From contig NZ_CP058986.1 in the NCBI RefSeq assembly GCF_019278525.1, positions 1,460,001-1,524,000 of the forward strand: a DNA stretch of 64,000 nt, given 5' to 3'. Shown here piece by piece: positions 17,575 to 25,589 of the stretch. A model generated the notes under the pieces. It was not told the origin of the DNA and ran no database searches. It saw nothing but the letters and a program-made list of their open reading frames with translations. Origin of the DNA: Polaribacter sp. HaHaR_3_91. GTDB taxonomy: Bacteria; Bacteroidota; Bacteroidia; Flavobacteriales; Flavobacteriaceae. The translations under genes and the position numbers were made by a program. Within the stretch, counting starts at the first letter, position 1; the number at the start of each line of letters is the position of its first letter.

Positions 17575-18435
17575 TTGAAAACAAAAGTAATAATAGGTTC
17601 ATTTTTATTAATGAGCATCTGTTCTTTTTCACAAGAAAATAGTACAGAAAATACTGACAATTTTAAAAATGTAGAGAAAATAACCAATAAAGGAAAATTC
17701 TTTTTTTATTGGGGGTGGAACAGGGCTAATTACTCTGATTCAGATATTCACTTTACTGGAGATAATGGTAGTTATGATTTTACTTTACGTAATGTAAAAG
17801 CAAAAGACAGACAAACTCCATTTAGTTTCAACGATTATTTAAATCCGGGTAGAATTACCATTCCTCAAAACAATTATAGAATAGGATATTTTTTAAAAGA
17901 AAATTATACGATTTCTATAGGTGTAGACCACATGAAATATGTAATGGTTGCAGACCAAACGGTAAAAATTGACGGAGAGATAAATGCAGGAACTCCATTT
18001 GATGGTGTTTATAATAATGATAATCAAATATTATCTGAAGATTTTTTACAGCTAGAACATACCGATGGTTTAAATTATGTAAATGTTGAGTTTAGAAGAT
18101 TTGATGAAATTGGTCATTTAATAGGTTTAAATCATAAGAATTTTCAAATAAACCTTACGGAAGGTTTAGGAGCTGGAATTTTGTATCCAAGAACAGATGT
18201 TAAGTTATTTGATCAAGAAAGACATGATGAGTTTCATATTGCAGGTTACGGTACTTCAGCTGTTATTGGACTAGATTTTACATTCTTTAAATATTTCTAT
18301 ATCCAATCAGATTTAAAGTTTGGTTATATCTATATGCCAGATGTTAAAACGACTTATAATCCAAATGATGGAGCTTCTCAAAGTTTTACTTTTTTCCAAA
18401 GAAATATACTTATTGGAGGAAGGTTTAATTTGTAA
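17575..18435 (+). CDS. Outer-membrane beta-barrel protein, unknown function
   Basis: The 286-residue product has a signal peptide (SFLLMSICSFSQ ending near residue 20) and a barrel-like pattern ending RNILIGGRFNL with a terminal hydrophobic strand. I do not recognise a family. The start is a TTG at 17575; the next ATG, 12 codons in, would cut the signal peptide in half, so TTG is preferred. It lies 4 bp after the glmM stop and must be co-transcribed with it, but nothing links the two functions directly. Aromatic motifs such as FFYWGWNRANYSDSDIHF resemble other uncharacterised flavobacterial outer-membrane proteins. Confidence 0.75.
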   Translation: MKTKVIIGSFLLMSICSFSQENSTENTDNFKNVEKITNKGKFFFYWGWNRANYSDSDIHFTGDNGSYDFTLRNVKAKDRQTPFSFNDYLNPGRITIPQNNYRIGYFLKENYTISIGVDHMKYVMVADQTVKIDGEINAGTPFDGVYNNDNQILSEDFLQLEHTDGLNYVNVEFRRFDEIGHLIGLNHKNFQINLTEGLGAGILYPRTDVKLFDQERHDEFHIAGYGTSAVIGLDFTFFKYFYIQSDLKFGYIYMPDVKTTYNPNDGASQSFTFFQRNILIGGRFNL

Positions 18436-18470
18436 AATAAATAATTTGTAAAAGAAATAAAAATCTACTA

Positions 18471-18509
18471 AAAGTGCCAAAAGGATTATAAAAATTCTTT
18501 TGGCACTTT
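18471..18509. terminator. Bidirectional terminator between convergent genes
   Basis: A perfect 13-bp stem, AAAGTGCCAAAAG (18471-18483) with CTTTTGGCACTTT (18497-18509). The loop contains the stop codon of the minus-strand acyltransferase gene and the right arm lies in its last codons. T-rich tracts follow on both strands. Confidence 0.75.
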
Positions 18510-19376
18510 GTCTTTATGTTTAAAACGTTTGTGAGACCATAAATATAATTCTGGTTGTAGCCTTATATTTTCTTCGGTTACTTTTGTGTATTTATCCGTA
18601 ATTTGATAATCATTAAAATCTCTAGGAGTTTCTGTTATTAGTTGAAATTCAACTTCATAATACCCTCTTTTTACTTTTCTTGCCACATAGTTAATTACAA
18701 CAAAGTCGAACTTTTTTGCAAGCATTTCTGCACCAGTATGTATCGGTACTTTTACACCAAAAAACTCACTCCAATAATACGTTTTATTAGGTTGTGGAGA
18801 CTGGTCGCTTAGTAAAATATAGGCAGCTTGAAGCTTGTTATCAATATTTTTTTGAATGTTTACAATGGTTTCAGATGTTTTATACCCATCAATACCAAAC
18901 CGTTTTCTACTCTTTTTGATAGCTTTTTCGTAATATTTATTTTGTATTTTAGTATATGCGCCTAAAATTGTTGTTTCTAAAGCAAGTGGCATACTTGTAG
19001 ACCATTCCCAGTTTGCTTGATGCGCTCCAACAATTATAATACCTTTCTTCTTTTTACTATAGTTATCTACTAATTCTGGATTTAGAAATTTGTAACGTTT
19101 ATTTATCTCTTTCTCACTAATAGAAAAGTATTTGACACTTTCTACAACCAAGTCTGTAAAATGTTTAAAGAATTTTTTAGAAATTAATGCAATTTCATCT
19201 TCAGATTTTTCAGGGAAAGCAAGATGTAAGTTTGCTAAAACGACTTCTTTTCTGTAGCGGAAAACATAATATACTAGAAAGAAAAAAAAGTCCGAAATAA
19301 TATATAAAACTCTCATTGGTAATATAGAGAGCAGTAAAATTAATGGATATGTAAGTACAAAACTTAATAATTGCAT
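18486..19376 (-). CDS. Lipid A biosynthesis acyltransferase-like protein, second of a tandem pair
   Basis: LpxL/HtrB-family enzymes transfer acyl chains to lipid A or related lipids at the inner membrane. The 296-residue protein has an N-terminal membrane anchor (about 5-38) and the catalytic motif HX4E (His119, Glu124 in GAHQANWEW). It also has the family segment VVLANLHLAFPEKS near residue 45 and LSDQSPQPNKTYYWSEFFG. The C terminus is the conserved YLWSHKRFKHKDKVP. It follows a close paralogue by 11 bp on the same strand and surely arose by tandem duplication. Substrate differences between the two cannot be read from sequence. Confidence 0.88.
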   Translation of the reverse strand: MQLLSFVLTYPLILLLSILPMRVLYIISDFFFFLVYYVFRYRKEVVLANLHLAFPEKSEDEIALISKKFFKHFTDLVVESVKYFSISEKEINKRYKFLNPELVDNYSKKKKGIIIVGAHQANWEWSTSMPLALETTILGAYTKIQNKYYEKAIKKSRKRFGIDGYKTSETIVNIQKNIDNKLQAAYILLSDQSPQPNKTYYWSEFFGVKVPIHTGAEMLAKKFDFVVINYVARKVKRGYYEVEFQLITETPRDFNDYQITDKYTKVTEENIRLQPELYLWSHKRFKHKDKVPKEFL

Positions 19377-19387
19377 ATAGTTGTTAT

Positions 19388-20281
19388 TTATGATGGTAAT
19401 ATCGGAACTTTATCTCTATGTTTAAAACGTTTGTGAGACCATAAATAAACTTCAGGTTGATTTCTAATATTTCTTTCAGTTATTTCGATAAATTTATCTG
19501 TAAGTTGGTAATTTTTATACTCTTTTGGATTTTCTGTAATCAATTCAAATTCAACTTCATAATAACCTCTTTTAATTTTTCTGGTCGTCCAGTATACAAA
19601 AGACATATCGTATCTTTTAGCTAGAGTTTCTGCACCTATATGAATTGGTACTTTTATTCCCATAAATTCAGCCCAATAATGAGTGTTCTTTAGTTGTGGA
19701 GATTGATCGCTTAACAAAATATAAATACCTTGTTTTTTATTTACAAAATTTCGATGAAGGTTTCTAATTGTGTCTGAGGTTCTATATAAGGTTCCGCCAA
19801 ACTTAGAACGAGACATTTTAATTACTTTTTCGAAGTGCTTGTTTTGTACTTTGGTATACGCAGCATAAAAATCTGGTTTTTTAATTTGTAAAGGTAAGCC
19901 TGTCAACCATTCCCAATTTGCTTGATGTATTCCTACTAAAGAAATACTTTTTCCGTTTTTAGCAACCTCTTTTAGTAAATCAATGTTTTTATATTTAATT
20001 CTTTTAGAAATTTCTTTTTCAGAAATTGTAAAAGTCTTTATACTTTCTACAATAAAATCAGTTAAATGTTTAAGAAAACCTTTACTAATTTTTATAATTT
20101 CTTCCTCACTTTTTTCAGGAAAAGCTAAATGTAAATTCTCTAAAACTACTTTTTTTCTATAGCCAATAATGTAATAGTTTAAGAGATATAGTCCATCCGA
20201 AATTATGTACAATATCTTCATAGGAAGTTTAGATATTAACCAAATAAACGGGTATATAAGACTAAAAACAATTAAATGCAT
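19388..20281 (-). CDS. Lipid A biosynthesis acyltransferase-like protein, first of a tandem pair
   Basis: Same architecture as its neighbour: membrane anchor at about 5-38, VVLENLHLAFPEKS at the same position, HX4E with His119 and Glu124 (GIHQANWEW), LSDQSPQLKNTHYWAEFMG and the end YLWSHKRFKHRDKVP. The two proteins are collinear without gaps for the first 130 residues and appear more than half identical by eye. It is transcribed first, divergently from the rhomboid gene. A weak promoter-like GATATTTG lies about 25 bp upstream. One copy may add a primary and the other a secondary acyl chain; that is speculation. Confidence 0.88.
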   Translation of the reverse strand: MHLIVFSLIYPFIWLISKLPMKILYIISDGLYLLNYYIIGYRKKVVLENLHLAFPEKSEEEIIKISKGFLKHLTDFIVESIKTFTISEKEISKRIKYKNIDLLKEVAKNGKSISLVGIHQANWEWLTGLPLQIKKPDFYAAYTKVQNKHFEKVIKMSRSKFGGTLYRTSDTIRNLHRNFVNKKQGIYILLSDQSPQLKNTHYWAEFMGIKVPIHIGAETLAKRYDMSFVYWTTRKIKRGYYEVEFELITENPKEYKNYQLTDKFIEITERNIRNQPEVYLWSHKRFKHRDKVPILPS

Positions 20282-20354
20282 GGAGTATTATTTTAAGTAT
20301 GCAAATATCGGATATAAATTTAAAATGGAGTAGCATTAGTAAATCAGATTTCAG

Positions 20355-20362
20355 TAATTTTG
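20355..20362 (+). promoter_or_regulatory. -7 element abutting the rhomboid start codon
   Basis: TAATTTTG ends 4 bp before ATG at 20367. The start of transcription would fall at or next to the start codon, which suggests a leaderless mRNA. The immediately following second ATG (20370) is the alternative start. Confidence 0.5.
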
Positions 20363-20366
20363 CTTT

Positions 20367-21023
20367 ATGATGAACAATATAAATCAAGCAGTATTAATAC
20401 TGATTATTGCCAATGTTTTGGTTTCTATGAAAGGGTTTAATGATTACTCTTTTTTAGATAAATATAAGTTTCAAGTAGGTAAAGTTTTATCTGGTGAAAA
20501 AATAAGAACCTTAACTTCGGGTTTTTTACATGTAGACTGGCTGCATTTAGGTTTTAATATGTATGCTCTATATCTTTTTGGAGATATTGTTGCTCAGATT
20601 TTAGGGATTCCTGGTTTTTTAGTAATCTATTTTGGAAGTTTATTATCAGGTAGTTTGTACTCACTTAAATATCACAAAAATGAACCTTATTATAGTGCTG
20701 TAGGAGCTTCTGGAGCGGTTTCTGGTATTGTGTATGCTTCCATACTTTTATACCCTGCAATGGAATTGTATTTGTTTTTTATTCCAATACCAATTCCTGG
20801 TTATATTTTTGGGGTTGGGTATTTATTATATTCAATTTACGGAATGAAAAAGCAATTGGGTAACGTTGGGCATTCTGCACATTTAGGTGGAGCAATTGGT
20901 GGTTTTGCTATTACACTTTTATTAAATCCGTCTTTATTTGAGACAAATAAGATTTTAGTAATCTCATTAGGGATTCCTATTATATTGTTACTCCTTTTTG
21001 GTGATAAATTAAAAAGTTTATAA
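20367..21023 (+). CDS. Rhomboid family intramembrane serine protease
   Basis: Rhomboids cleave transmembrane helices inside the membrane. The 218-residue protein has six predicted membrane segments. It carries the L1-loop/TM2 motif HVDWLHLGFNM (His55, His60, Asn64), the nucleophile GASG with Ser115 and the catalytic His172 in GHSAHLGGAIGG, so both residues of the Ser-His dyad are present. The first of two adjacent ATGs is used. It is the only gene in its unit; the next gene starts after a 179-bp spacer with its own promoter-like element. Substrate unknown. Confidence 0.93.
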   Translation: MMNNINQAVLILIIANVLVSMKGFNDYSFLDKYKFQVGKVLSGEKIRTLTSGFLHVDWLHLGFNMYALYLFGDIVAQILGIPGFLVIYFGSLLSGSLYSLKYHKNEPYYSAVGASGAVSGIVYASILLYPAMELYLFFIPIPIPGYIFGVGYLLYSIYGMKKQLGNVGHSAHLGGAIGGFAITLLLNPSLFETNKILVISLGIPIILLLLFGDKLKSL

Positions 21024-21140
21024 AAAAGAACCGATTGTTTAATAGGATTAACTCCTTATATACTGTACTTCTTTCAGTATCTTAACGTGTTAAGTAATCA
21101 GAATTTATACTTATTTTAGAGAGAAACCTTTTTAGCTTGT

Positions 21141-21148
21141 TACTTTTG
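21141..21148 (+). promoter_or_regulatory. -7 element upstream of the Smr-domain gene
   Basis: TACTTTTG fits TAnnTTTG and lies 55 bp before the ATG at 21203. Modest support only, because the motif is short. Confidence 0.35.
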
Positions 21149-21202
21149 TAATAAATTTACTTTCTAAAAATAACTGATAATAAAATTAAGTCAAGATAAA
21201 GA

Positions 21203-21748
21203 ATGAGTTTAAAAATTGGAAATAAAGTAGCTGTTTTAGATGATGTTCTAAAAGGAAATGTCATCGGTATTAATGGTACTGAAATTTCTGTAGAAACTAC
21301 CGATGGTATGATTTTTAAATTCAATGCATCAGAATTAGTTCGAATTGATGTAGAGCAACATGAGTTGTCTAAGTTTAGTGATATTAATAATTCACTATTA
21401 AAAGATAAAATTGCACAGAATAAACCAAAGAAAAGTTTATTTAAAAAAGAAAAGAAAGAAGTGATTTTAGAAGTCGATTTGCATATAAGTAAACTGACGA
21501 AGTCTACAAGAAACATGGATAATTACGATATGTTAAACCTACAATTAGACACTGCAAAAAGTAAAATTGAGTTTGCCATAGCTAAAAGAATCGCTAAAGT
21601 AGTTTTTATACATGGAGTTGGAGAAGGTGTTTTAAGATCTGAACTTTTAAGATTATTAAATAAATATCCAGTAAAATTTTATGATGCTTCTTATAAGAAA
21701 TATGGCTTAGGAGCTACAGAAGTTTATATTTTTCAAAACCCTATTTAA
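21203..21748 (+). CDS. Smr-domain protein (MutS2 C-terminal-like)
   Basis: Smr domains are nucleases or nucleic-acid-binding modules found alone or at the end of MutS2. In this 181-residue protein an N-terminal SH3-like part (about 1-50, KIGNKVAVLDDVLKGNVIGI) precedes a lysine-rich linker. The Smr domain follows at about 85-178, with DLH at 92-94 and HGVGEGVLR at 137-145, the two family signatures. Bacteroidota commonly encode such stand-alone proteins, often annotated with DUF2027 at the N terminus. It is 9 bp upstream of the cysteine desulfurase gene, so they share an mRNA. The biological role is unknown. Confidence 0.88.
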   Translation: MSLKIGNKVAVLDDVLKGNVIGINGTEISVETTDGMIFKFNASELVRIDVEQHELSKFSDINNSLLKDKIAQNKPKKSLFKKEKKEVILEVDLHISKLTKSTRNMDNYDMLNLQLDTAKSKIEFAIAKRIAKVVFIHGVGEGVLRSELLRLLNKYPVKFYDASYKKYGLGATEVYIFQNPI

Positions 21749-21757
21749 TTTTAAGTT

Positions 21758-22891
21758 ATGAAAACCGTTTATTTAGATAACGCAGCAACCACTCAAATAG
21801 ATGACCAAGTTATAGAGGTAATGCATACGTCTATGAAGAGTAATTATGGAAATCCATCATCTATTCATCAATTTGGTAGAAAAGCAAAATCTGCGGTAGA
21901 AACTGCTAGAAAGAATATTGCAAAGCATTTTAATGTAACGGCCAGCGAAATTATTTTTACTGCTGGTGGCACAGAAGCAGATAATTTAATATTGCACAAT
22001 GCTGTTTTTAACCTTGGAGTTAAAAGAATTATTACGACTAAAATAGAGCATCATGCCGTTTTACATACGTGTTTTCATTTAGAAAAAAATCATAACATAC
22101 TTGTAGATTATGTAAATCTTGATGAATTTGGAACTGTGGATACTGTTCATCTAGAACAGCTTTTATCAGCATCAGAAGATAAAACGTTGGTAAGTTTAAT
22201 GTTGATTAACAATGAAATAGGTAATATTTTAGATATTGATGAAGTTACCGAGATTTGTATAAAGAATAATGCCTTATTTCATTCGGATACCGTACAAGCG
22301 ATAGGTCACTATAATATTGATTTACAGAAAATATCGTTAGATTTTATGGTATCGAGTGCACATAAGTTTCATGGCCCAAAAGGAGTAGGTTTTGCCTTTT
22401 TTAGAAAAGGATTTGGAATTTTACCAATGCTTCATGGTGGCGAACAAGAGATGGGTGCAAGGTCTAGTACAGAAAATGTACATGCTATTTTAGGGATGGA
22501 AAAAGCATTGGAAATTGCTGTTTCTAGTTTAGAGGAAGATAAAAATTACATTGAGAATTTAAAAAAGTATTTTATTTTTGAATTAAAGAGTATTTCAAAA
22601 GACATTCAATTTAACGGACTTTCTTCAGATATTGAAAATAGCAGTTATACCATTTTAAATGTGCGTTTTCCTTTTACCAATGATATGCTTTTATTTAGTT
22701 TAGACATGGCTGGAATAGCTATTTCTGGAGGAAGTGCCTGCCAAAGTGGAAGTAATAAAGGTTCTCACGTATTACAAGAAATATTAAATGATACTGATGC
22801 AAATAAAACCTCAGTTCGTTTTTCTTTTTCTAAATATACAACCAAAGAAGAAATTGATTTTGTTGTTAAATATTTAGAAACTGCGATATAA
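21758..22891 (+). CDS. Cysteine desulfurase (NifS/IscS family)
   Basis: This PLP enzyme takes sulfur from cysteine for iron-sulfur clusters or thiolated tRNA. The 377-residue protein has the N-terminal YLDNAATT, the PLP lysine Lys203 in SSAHKFHGPKGVG and the active-site Cys328 in GSACQSG, followed by SNKGSHVL. Cys328 lies in a class I-type loop. It is a NifS/IscS-like enzyme rather than SufS by these motifs. No scaffold or Isc genes are nearby. A strong terminator follows the stop codon. Confidence 0.93.
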   Translation: MKTVYLDNAATTQIDDQVIEVMHTSMKSNYGNPSSIHQFGRKAKSAVETARKNIAKHFNVTASEIIFTAGGTEADNLILHNAVFNLGVKRIITTKIEHHAVLHTCFHLEKNHNILVDYVNLDEFGTVDTVHLEQLLSASEDKTLVSLMLINNEIGNILDIDEVTEICIKNNALFHSDTVQAIGHYNIDLQKISLDFMVSSAHKFHGPKGVGFAFFRKGFGILPMLHGGEQEMGARSSTENVHAILGMEKALEIAVSSLEEDKNYIENLKKYFIFELKSISKDIQFNGLSSDIENSSYTILNVRFPFTNDMLLFSLDMAGIAISGGSACQSGSNKGSHVLQEILNDTDANKTSVRFSFSKYTTKEEIDFVVKYLETAI

Positions 22892-22921
22892 GTAAAATAC
22901 ATTAAATCTATTAAAGATATC

Positions 22922-22967
22922 AATAGCACTACTTAAATACATAGTTTAAGTAGCGCTATTTTTTTTT
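22922..22967 (+). terminator. Terminator of the Smr/desulfurase operon
   Basis: A 16-bp stem (22922-22937 with 22945-22960, one mismatch) with a 7-nt loop, followed by eight T. It lies just beyond the desulfurase stop and 3 bp before the convergent gene's stop. Confidence 0.88.
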
Positions 22968-22969
22968 CA

Positions 22970-24508
22970 TTATTTCAATTTTAAAAAAGAGATGTTATAC
23001 TTTAAACCAAGGTTGATAAATGGGCTGCTTAGTTCGCCTCCTCTTGCTTTTACATAACCTGCAGCTGCTCTTAAATTTAAGGTTTTAGAAAGCTCATAAT
23101 CGAATCCTAAACTTGGTTTTATAATTAAACCTTGTCCTGTGGCAATACCACCACCACCTGCAGCACCACCTAATAGTTGTGCAAATAAAGAAGTAGAATC
23201 ATTAAATAAAGGATTCGTTTTTAAACCTGCACCAACCAAACCTTCACCATAAGCACCTGCATTACCAAAATTGGCAAAAGAAGTTTGACCAGCAACATAT
23301 ACATTTTTATTTAAATCTAAATTTACTTGTAAAGAAATTTGATGCATGTGTTCTGTAGGGGCATCCATTCTTTTTGCATTAAAGTACATGTCTTGCTTTA
23401 CAATGACTTCAAAGCCTTTAAATTTCCCTTTTGTAAAGGTTGCGTTGTCGGTATTTATTCCATTTCTCTCTATATAATATTTAATTCCGACACCAAAAGA
23501 AGAAGTGTAAAAATCTTTATTCGGAGTTAAGAGATAGCCCTTATTAACAGAGACATAAATGTCTTTAAATAATTGTTGTTCTATAGATAAATCAGGATAA
23601 AATAAGAAACCACCTTTACTATCTACACCACCACCACCACCAGCACCAATACCAAATTTTGCTAAAATATTGGTTCTATTTCTGTTCATTGATAAATGAT
23701 AACCTCCACCAAGTAAAACATCCATATAACCTGCTCTAATACCATCGTAAGCACCATCTACTTTTAAAAATGTAAACCAATTTTTGTTTAAGTAAGAAGT
23801 ATATTCAAATCCGGCTAATTTTATGGTTTTACCTTCTAAAACTTGATCATCTGTAGATTTAGCCTTGCTTAAAACCTTTAAATTGTTAAAGTGAACCATT
23901 AAAGAATTTCTTTTTGGATTTTGATTCCAACTAGTATTATTAAAATGATCTAAATCTATTTCTTTTTCTGCTGATTTATAATCTGAATATTCAAAATCTA
24001 AAGGAATTTCTAAAGCTACATTTAGTTGATGCCCTTTAATTTTTCCACCATCAAAAAAGTTAACATAACTCCAACCTCCGTTTATTGAAAAGTTTTTAAA
24101 GTCATAACCTAAATTAAAATGAGGTAATATAAAAGCGCCACCGCCATCAAGAGCACCTGCGCCACCACCGCCACCAAAGTGAAAACCGGTATCCACATAT
24201 AATTTATTAGAAAAATATTTTTTAAGACCTGCGTTTACTCCCAAAGTAAAAAAACCACCTCGTATTCCTGCAAATGAACCATAGAGCCCAACACCTGTAT
24301 AGAATTCATCACCTAAAAATAGATTATAATTGATCCCTGTTAGTCCCATATTGGGTTCTTTGGAAGTTTCTATAATAGGCATATCAATAGAAAGGAAATC
24401 TATTTTAGCAAACCCTTTTTGAGTAAGTTTCTTCGGAGTATTTTCTGTTTGAGAAAATAATAGTTGGTTAGAAATTAGAACTACAAGTAAAAAAATAATC
24501 TTTTTCAT
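22970..24508 (-). CDS. Glycine-rich outer-membrane protein with threefold internal repeat, unknown function
   Basis: The 512-residue product has a signal peptide (1 to about 19, ending LLFSQ) and a barrel-type alternation to its C-terminal strand NLGLKYNISFLKL. No family is recognised. Three similar units are visible, each built around a glycine run and a following hydrophobic strand: FGGGGGAGALDGGGAFILP near residue 115, GAGGGGGVDSKGGFLFYP near 285, and GGAAGGGGIATGQGLIIKP near 445. Each is followed by a strand-turn pattern of the type L.....L.......GY. The glycine runs could form a tight loop or plug. It lies downstream of fdhD, with a 25-codon frame exactly filling the gap. Confidence 0.78.
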   Translation of the reverse strand: MKKIIFLLVVLISNQLLFSQTENTPKKLTQKGFAKIDFLSIDMPIIETSKEPNMGLTGINYNLFLGDEFYTGVGLYGSFAGIRGGFFTLGVNAGLKKYFSNKLYVDTGFHFGGGGGAGALDGGGAFILPHFNLGYDFKNFSINGGWSYVNFFDGGKIKGHQLNVALEIPLDFEYSDYKSAEKEIDLDHFNNTSWNQNPKRNSLMVHFNNLKVLSKAKSTDDQVLEGKTIKLAGFEYTSYLNKNWFTFLKVDGAYDGIRAGYMDVLLGGGYHLSMNRNRTNILAKFGIGAGGGGGVDSKGGFLFYPDLSIEQQLFKDIYVSVNKGYLLTPNKDFYTSSFGVGIKYYIERNGINTDNATFTKGKFKGFEVIVKQDMYFNAKRMDAPTEHMHQISLQVNLDLNKNVYVAGQTSFANFGNAGAYGEGLVGAGLKTNPLFNDSTSLFAQLLGGAAGGGGIATGQGLIIKPSLGFDYELSKTLNLRAAAGYVKARGGELSSPFINLGLKYNISFLKLK

Positions 24509-24518
24509 AAGGTGATTT

Positions 24519-24596
24519 TTATCTTTTTTTAATGGTGATAATTACTGTTTTGGAAGCTGGAGTATTGCTAATATCTGCTTTTCTGTTTTTAGACAT
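24519..24596 (-). CDS. Possible 25-residue basic peptide between fdhD and the glycine-rich protein
   Basis: ATG at 24596 overlaps the fdhD stop (ATGTCTAA) and the frame ends in TAA 10 bp before the next start. The product begins MSKNRKADISNTP and ends VIITIKKR: lysine-rich, no membrane segment. Position suggests translational coupling, but a 26-codon frame can occur by chance in such DNA and I know no homologue. Confidence 0.3.
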   Translation of the reverse strand: MSKNRKADISNTPASKTVIITIKKR

Positions 24597-25398
24597 AGCT
24601 TTTCGTTTTTTCAACAAATGAAGGATTTGAATAAATGGTCATTTTTTGTTCTCTTGTAAAACCGATTAAGCAAATACCAAATTCTTTTGCAAAATCTACA
24701 GCTAAAGAAGAGCAGGCAGAGACTGCTACAATAATTGGAATTTTTGCAATAAATGCTTTCGAAACAATTTCGTAAGAAACGCGTCCGCTTACCAATAAAT
24801 ATTTAGCATGCTTTAAATAGTCTTTTATCAATAAATCTCCAATTACTTTATCTACAGCATTATGTCTTCCAATATCTTCTTTAACGGTTAAAAACTCATG
24901 GTTTCTATTAAAAATTGCTGCTGCATGACTACCACCAGAGTTTTTAAAAGTATGCTGAAAACTATTCATTTTTAAAAACATTTCATGTAAAACAGTACTA
25001 GAAAAAGTAGTTGTTTTAGTTCGTTTTTCTCCTTCAACATTATTGTCTTTTAGCTCATTTTTTTCACAAATTCCGCAAGAAGAAACAGAGAGCAATGTTC
25101 TTTTATTTAAATATCCTTTACCTAATACTTCTTTAGAAATAGTAACATTTATAATCGTCGGAATTTCATTTTCTTCCTTAACTATGTTAAAAATTAAAGT
25201 TTTGTCACTTTTATAAATATCTTCAGCAAAAAGCAATCCTCTTATTAATGCTTTGTCATTATCTGGTGTTCTCATAACTACAGTATAAGGCTCATCATTA
25301 ATGTTAATTTGTAAAGCAGCTTCTACAACCAAAACATCCTGAATTGAAGTCTGTGCGTTTTGATTAATTTTTAGTGCTTTATAGGTGCTTGTTTGCAT
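24589..25398 (-). CDS. fdhD: Formate dehydrogenase accessory sulfurtransferase FdhD
   Basis: FdhD moves sulfur from a cysteine desulfurase onto the molybdenum cofactor of formate dehydrogenase and is needed for its activity. The 269-residue protein has the paired cysteines Cys108 and Cys111 in SVSSCGICE, GLLFAEDIY upstream, and the family segments SGGSHAAAIF, EDIGRHNAVDK and LLVSGRVSYEIVSKA. The frame could begin 8 codons earlier at 25422, but a promoter element ends 1 bp before that ATG, so the mRNA probably starts at or inside that codon and the ATG at 25398 is used. No formate dehydrogenase gene lies in the window. Confidence 0.93.
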   Translation of the reverse strand: MQTSTYKALKINQNAQTSIQDVLVVEAALQININDEPYTVVMRTPDNDKALIRGLLFAEDIYKSDKTLIFNIVKEENEIPTIINVTISKEVLGKGYLNKRTLLSVSSCGICEKNELKDNNVEGEKRTKTTTFSSTVLHEMFLKMNSFQHTFKNSGGSHAAAIFNRNHEFLTVKEDIGRHNAVDKVIGDLLIKDYLKHAKYLLVSGRVSYEIVSKAFIAKIPIIVAVSACSSLAVDFAKEFGICLIGFTREQKMTIYSNPSFVEKTKSYV

Positions 25399-25423
25399 GT
25401 TTAGAAAGGTTAAGCCTTCCATA

Positions 25424-25431
25424 CAAAATTA
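25424..25431 (-). promoter_or_regulatory. fdhD -7 element that decides the start codon
   Basis: Minus-strand TAATTTTG ends one base before the first in-frame ATG (25422). With the usual 4-7 nt to the transcript start, that ATG would be outside or cut from the mRNA, leaving ATG 25398 with a leader of about 20 nt. Confidence 0.45.
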
Positions 25432-25455
25432 CTGAAAAAAGTAGTGTAAAAAAAC

Positions 25456-25523
25456 AAAAGTCTCGAAAGTGAATTCGAGACTTTTTATTTAAGTGTTTTA
25501 AGCCCCTAATCAAAAAACACTTA
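25456..25523 (-). terminator. Terminator region after the THUMP-like methyltransferase gene
   Basis: Two hairpins: AAAAGTCTCGAA (25456-25467) with TTCGAGACTTTT (25474-25485), and TAAGTGTTTT (25490-25499) with AAAACACTTA (25514-25523). On the minus strand the first ends in TTTTGTTTTTTT, a good U-tract. They separate the upstream minus-strand operon from fdhD. Confidence 0.75.
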
Positions 25524-25589
25524 AAGTGTTTGTAAACTTAGTAATAAAACTTAATAAAATGTTGAAAAATGAATTTAATTTATTAACAT

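Noticed and set aside
22970..24508. Glycine runs as a sign of sequencing error or frameshift
   Set aside because: The frame is open through all three runs and the flanking strands align with each other.
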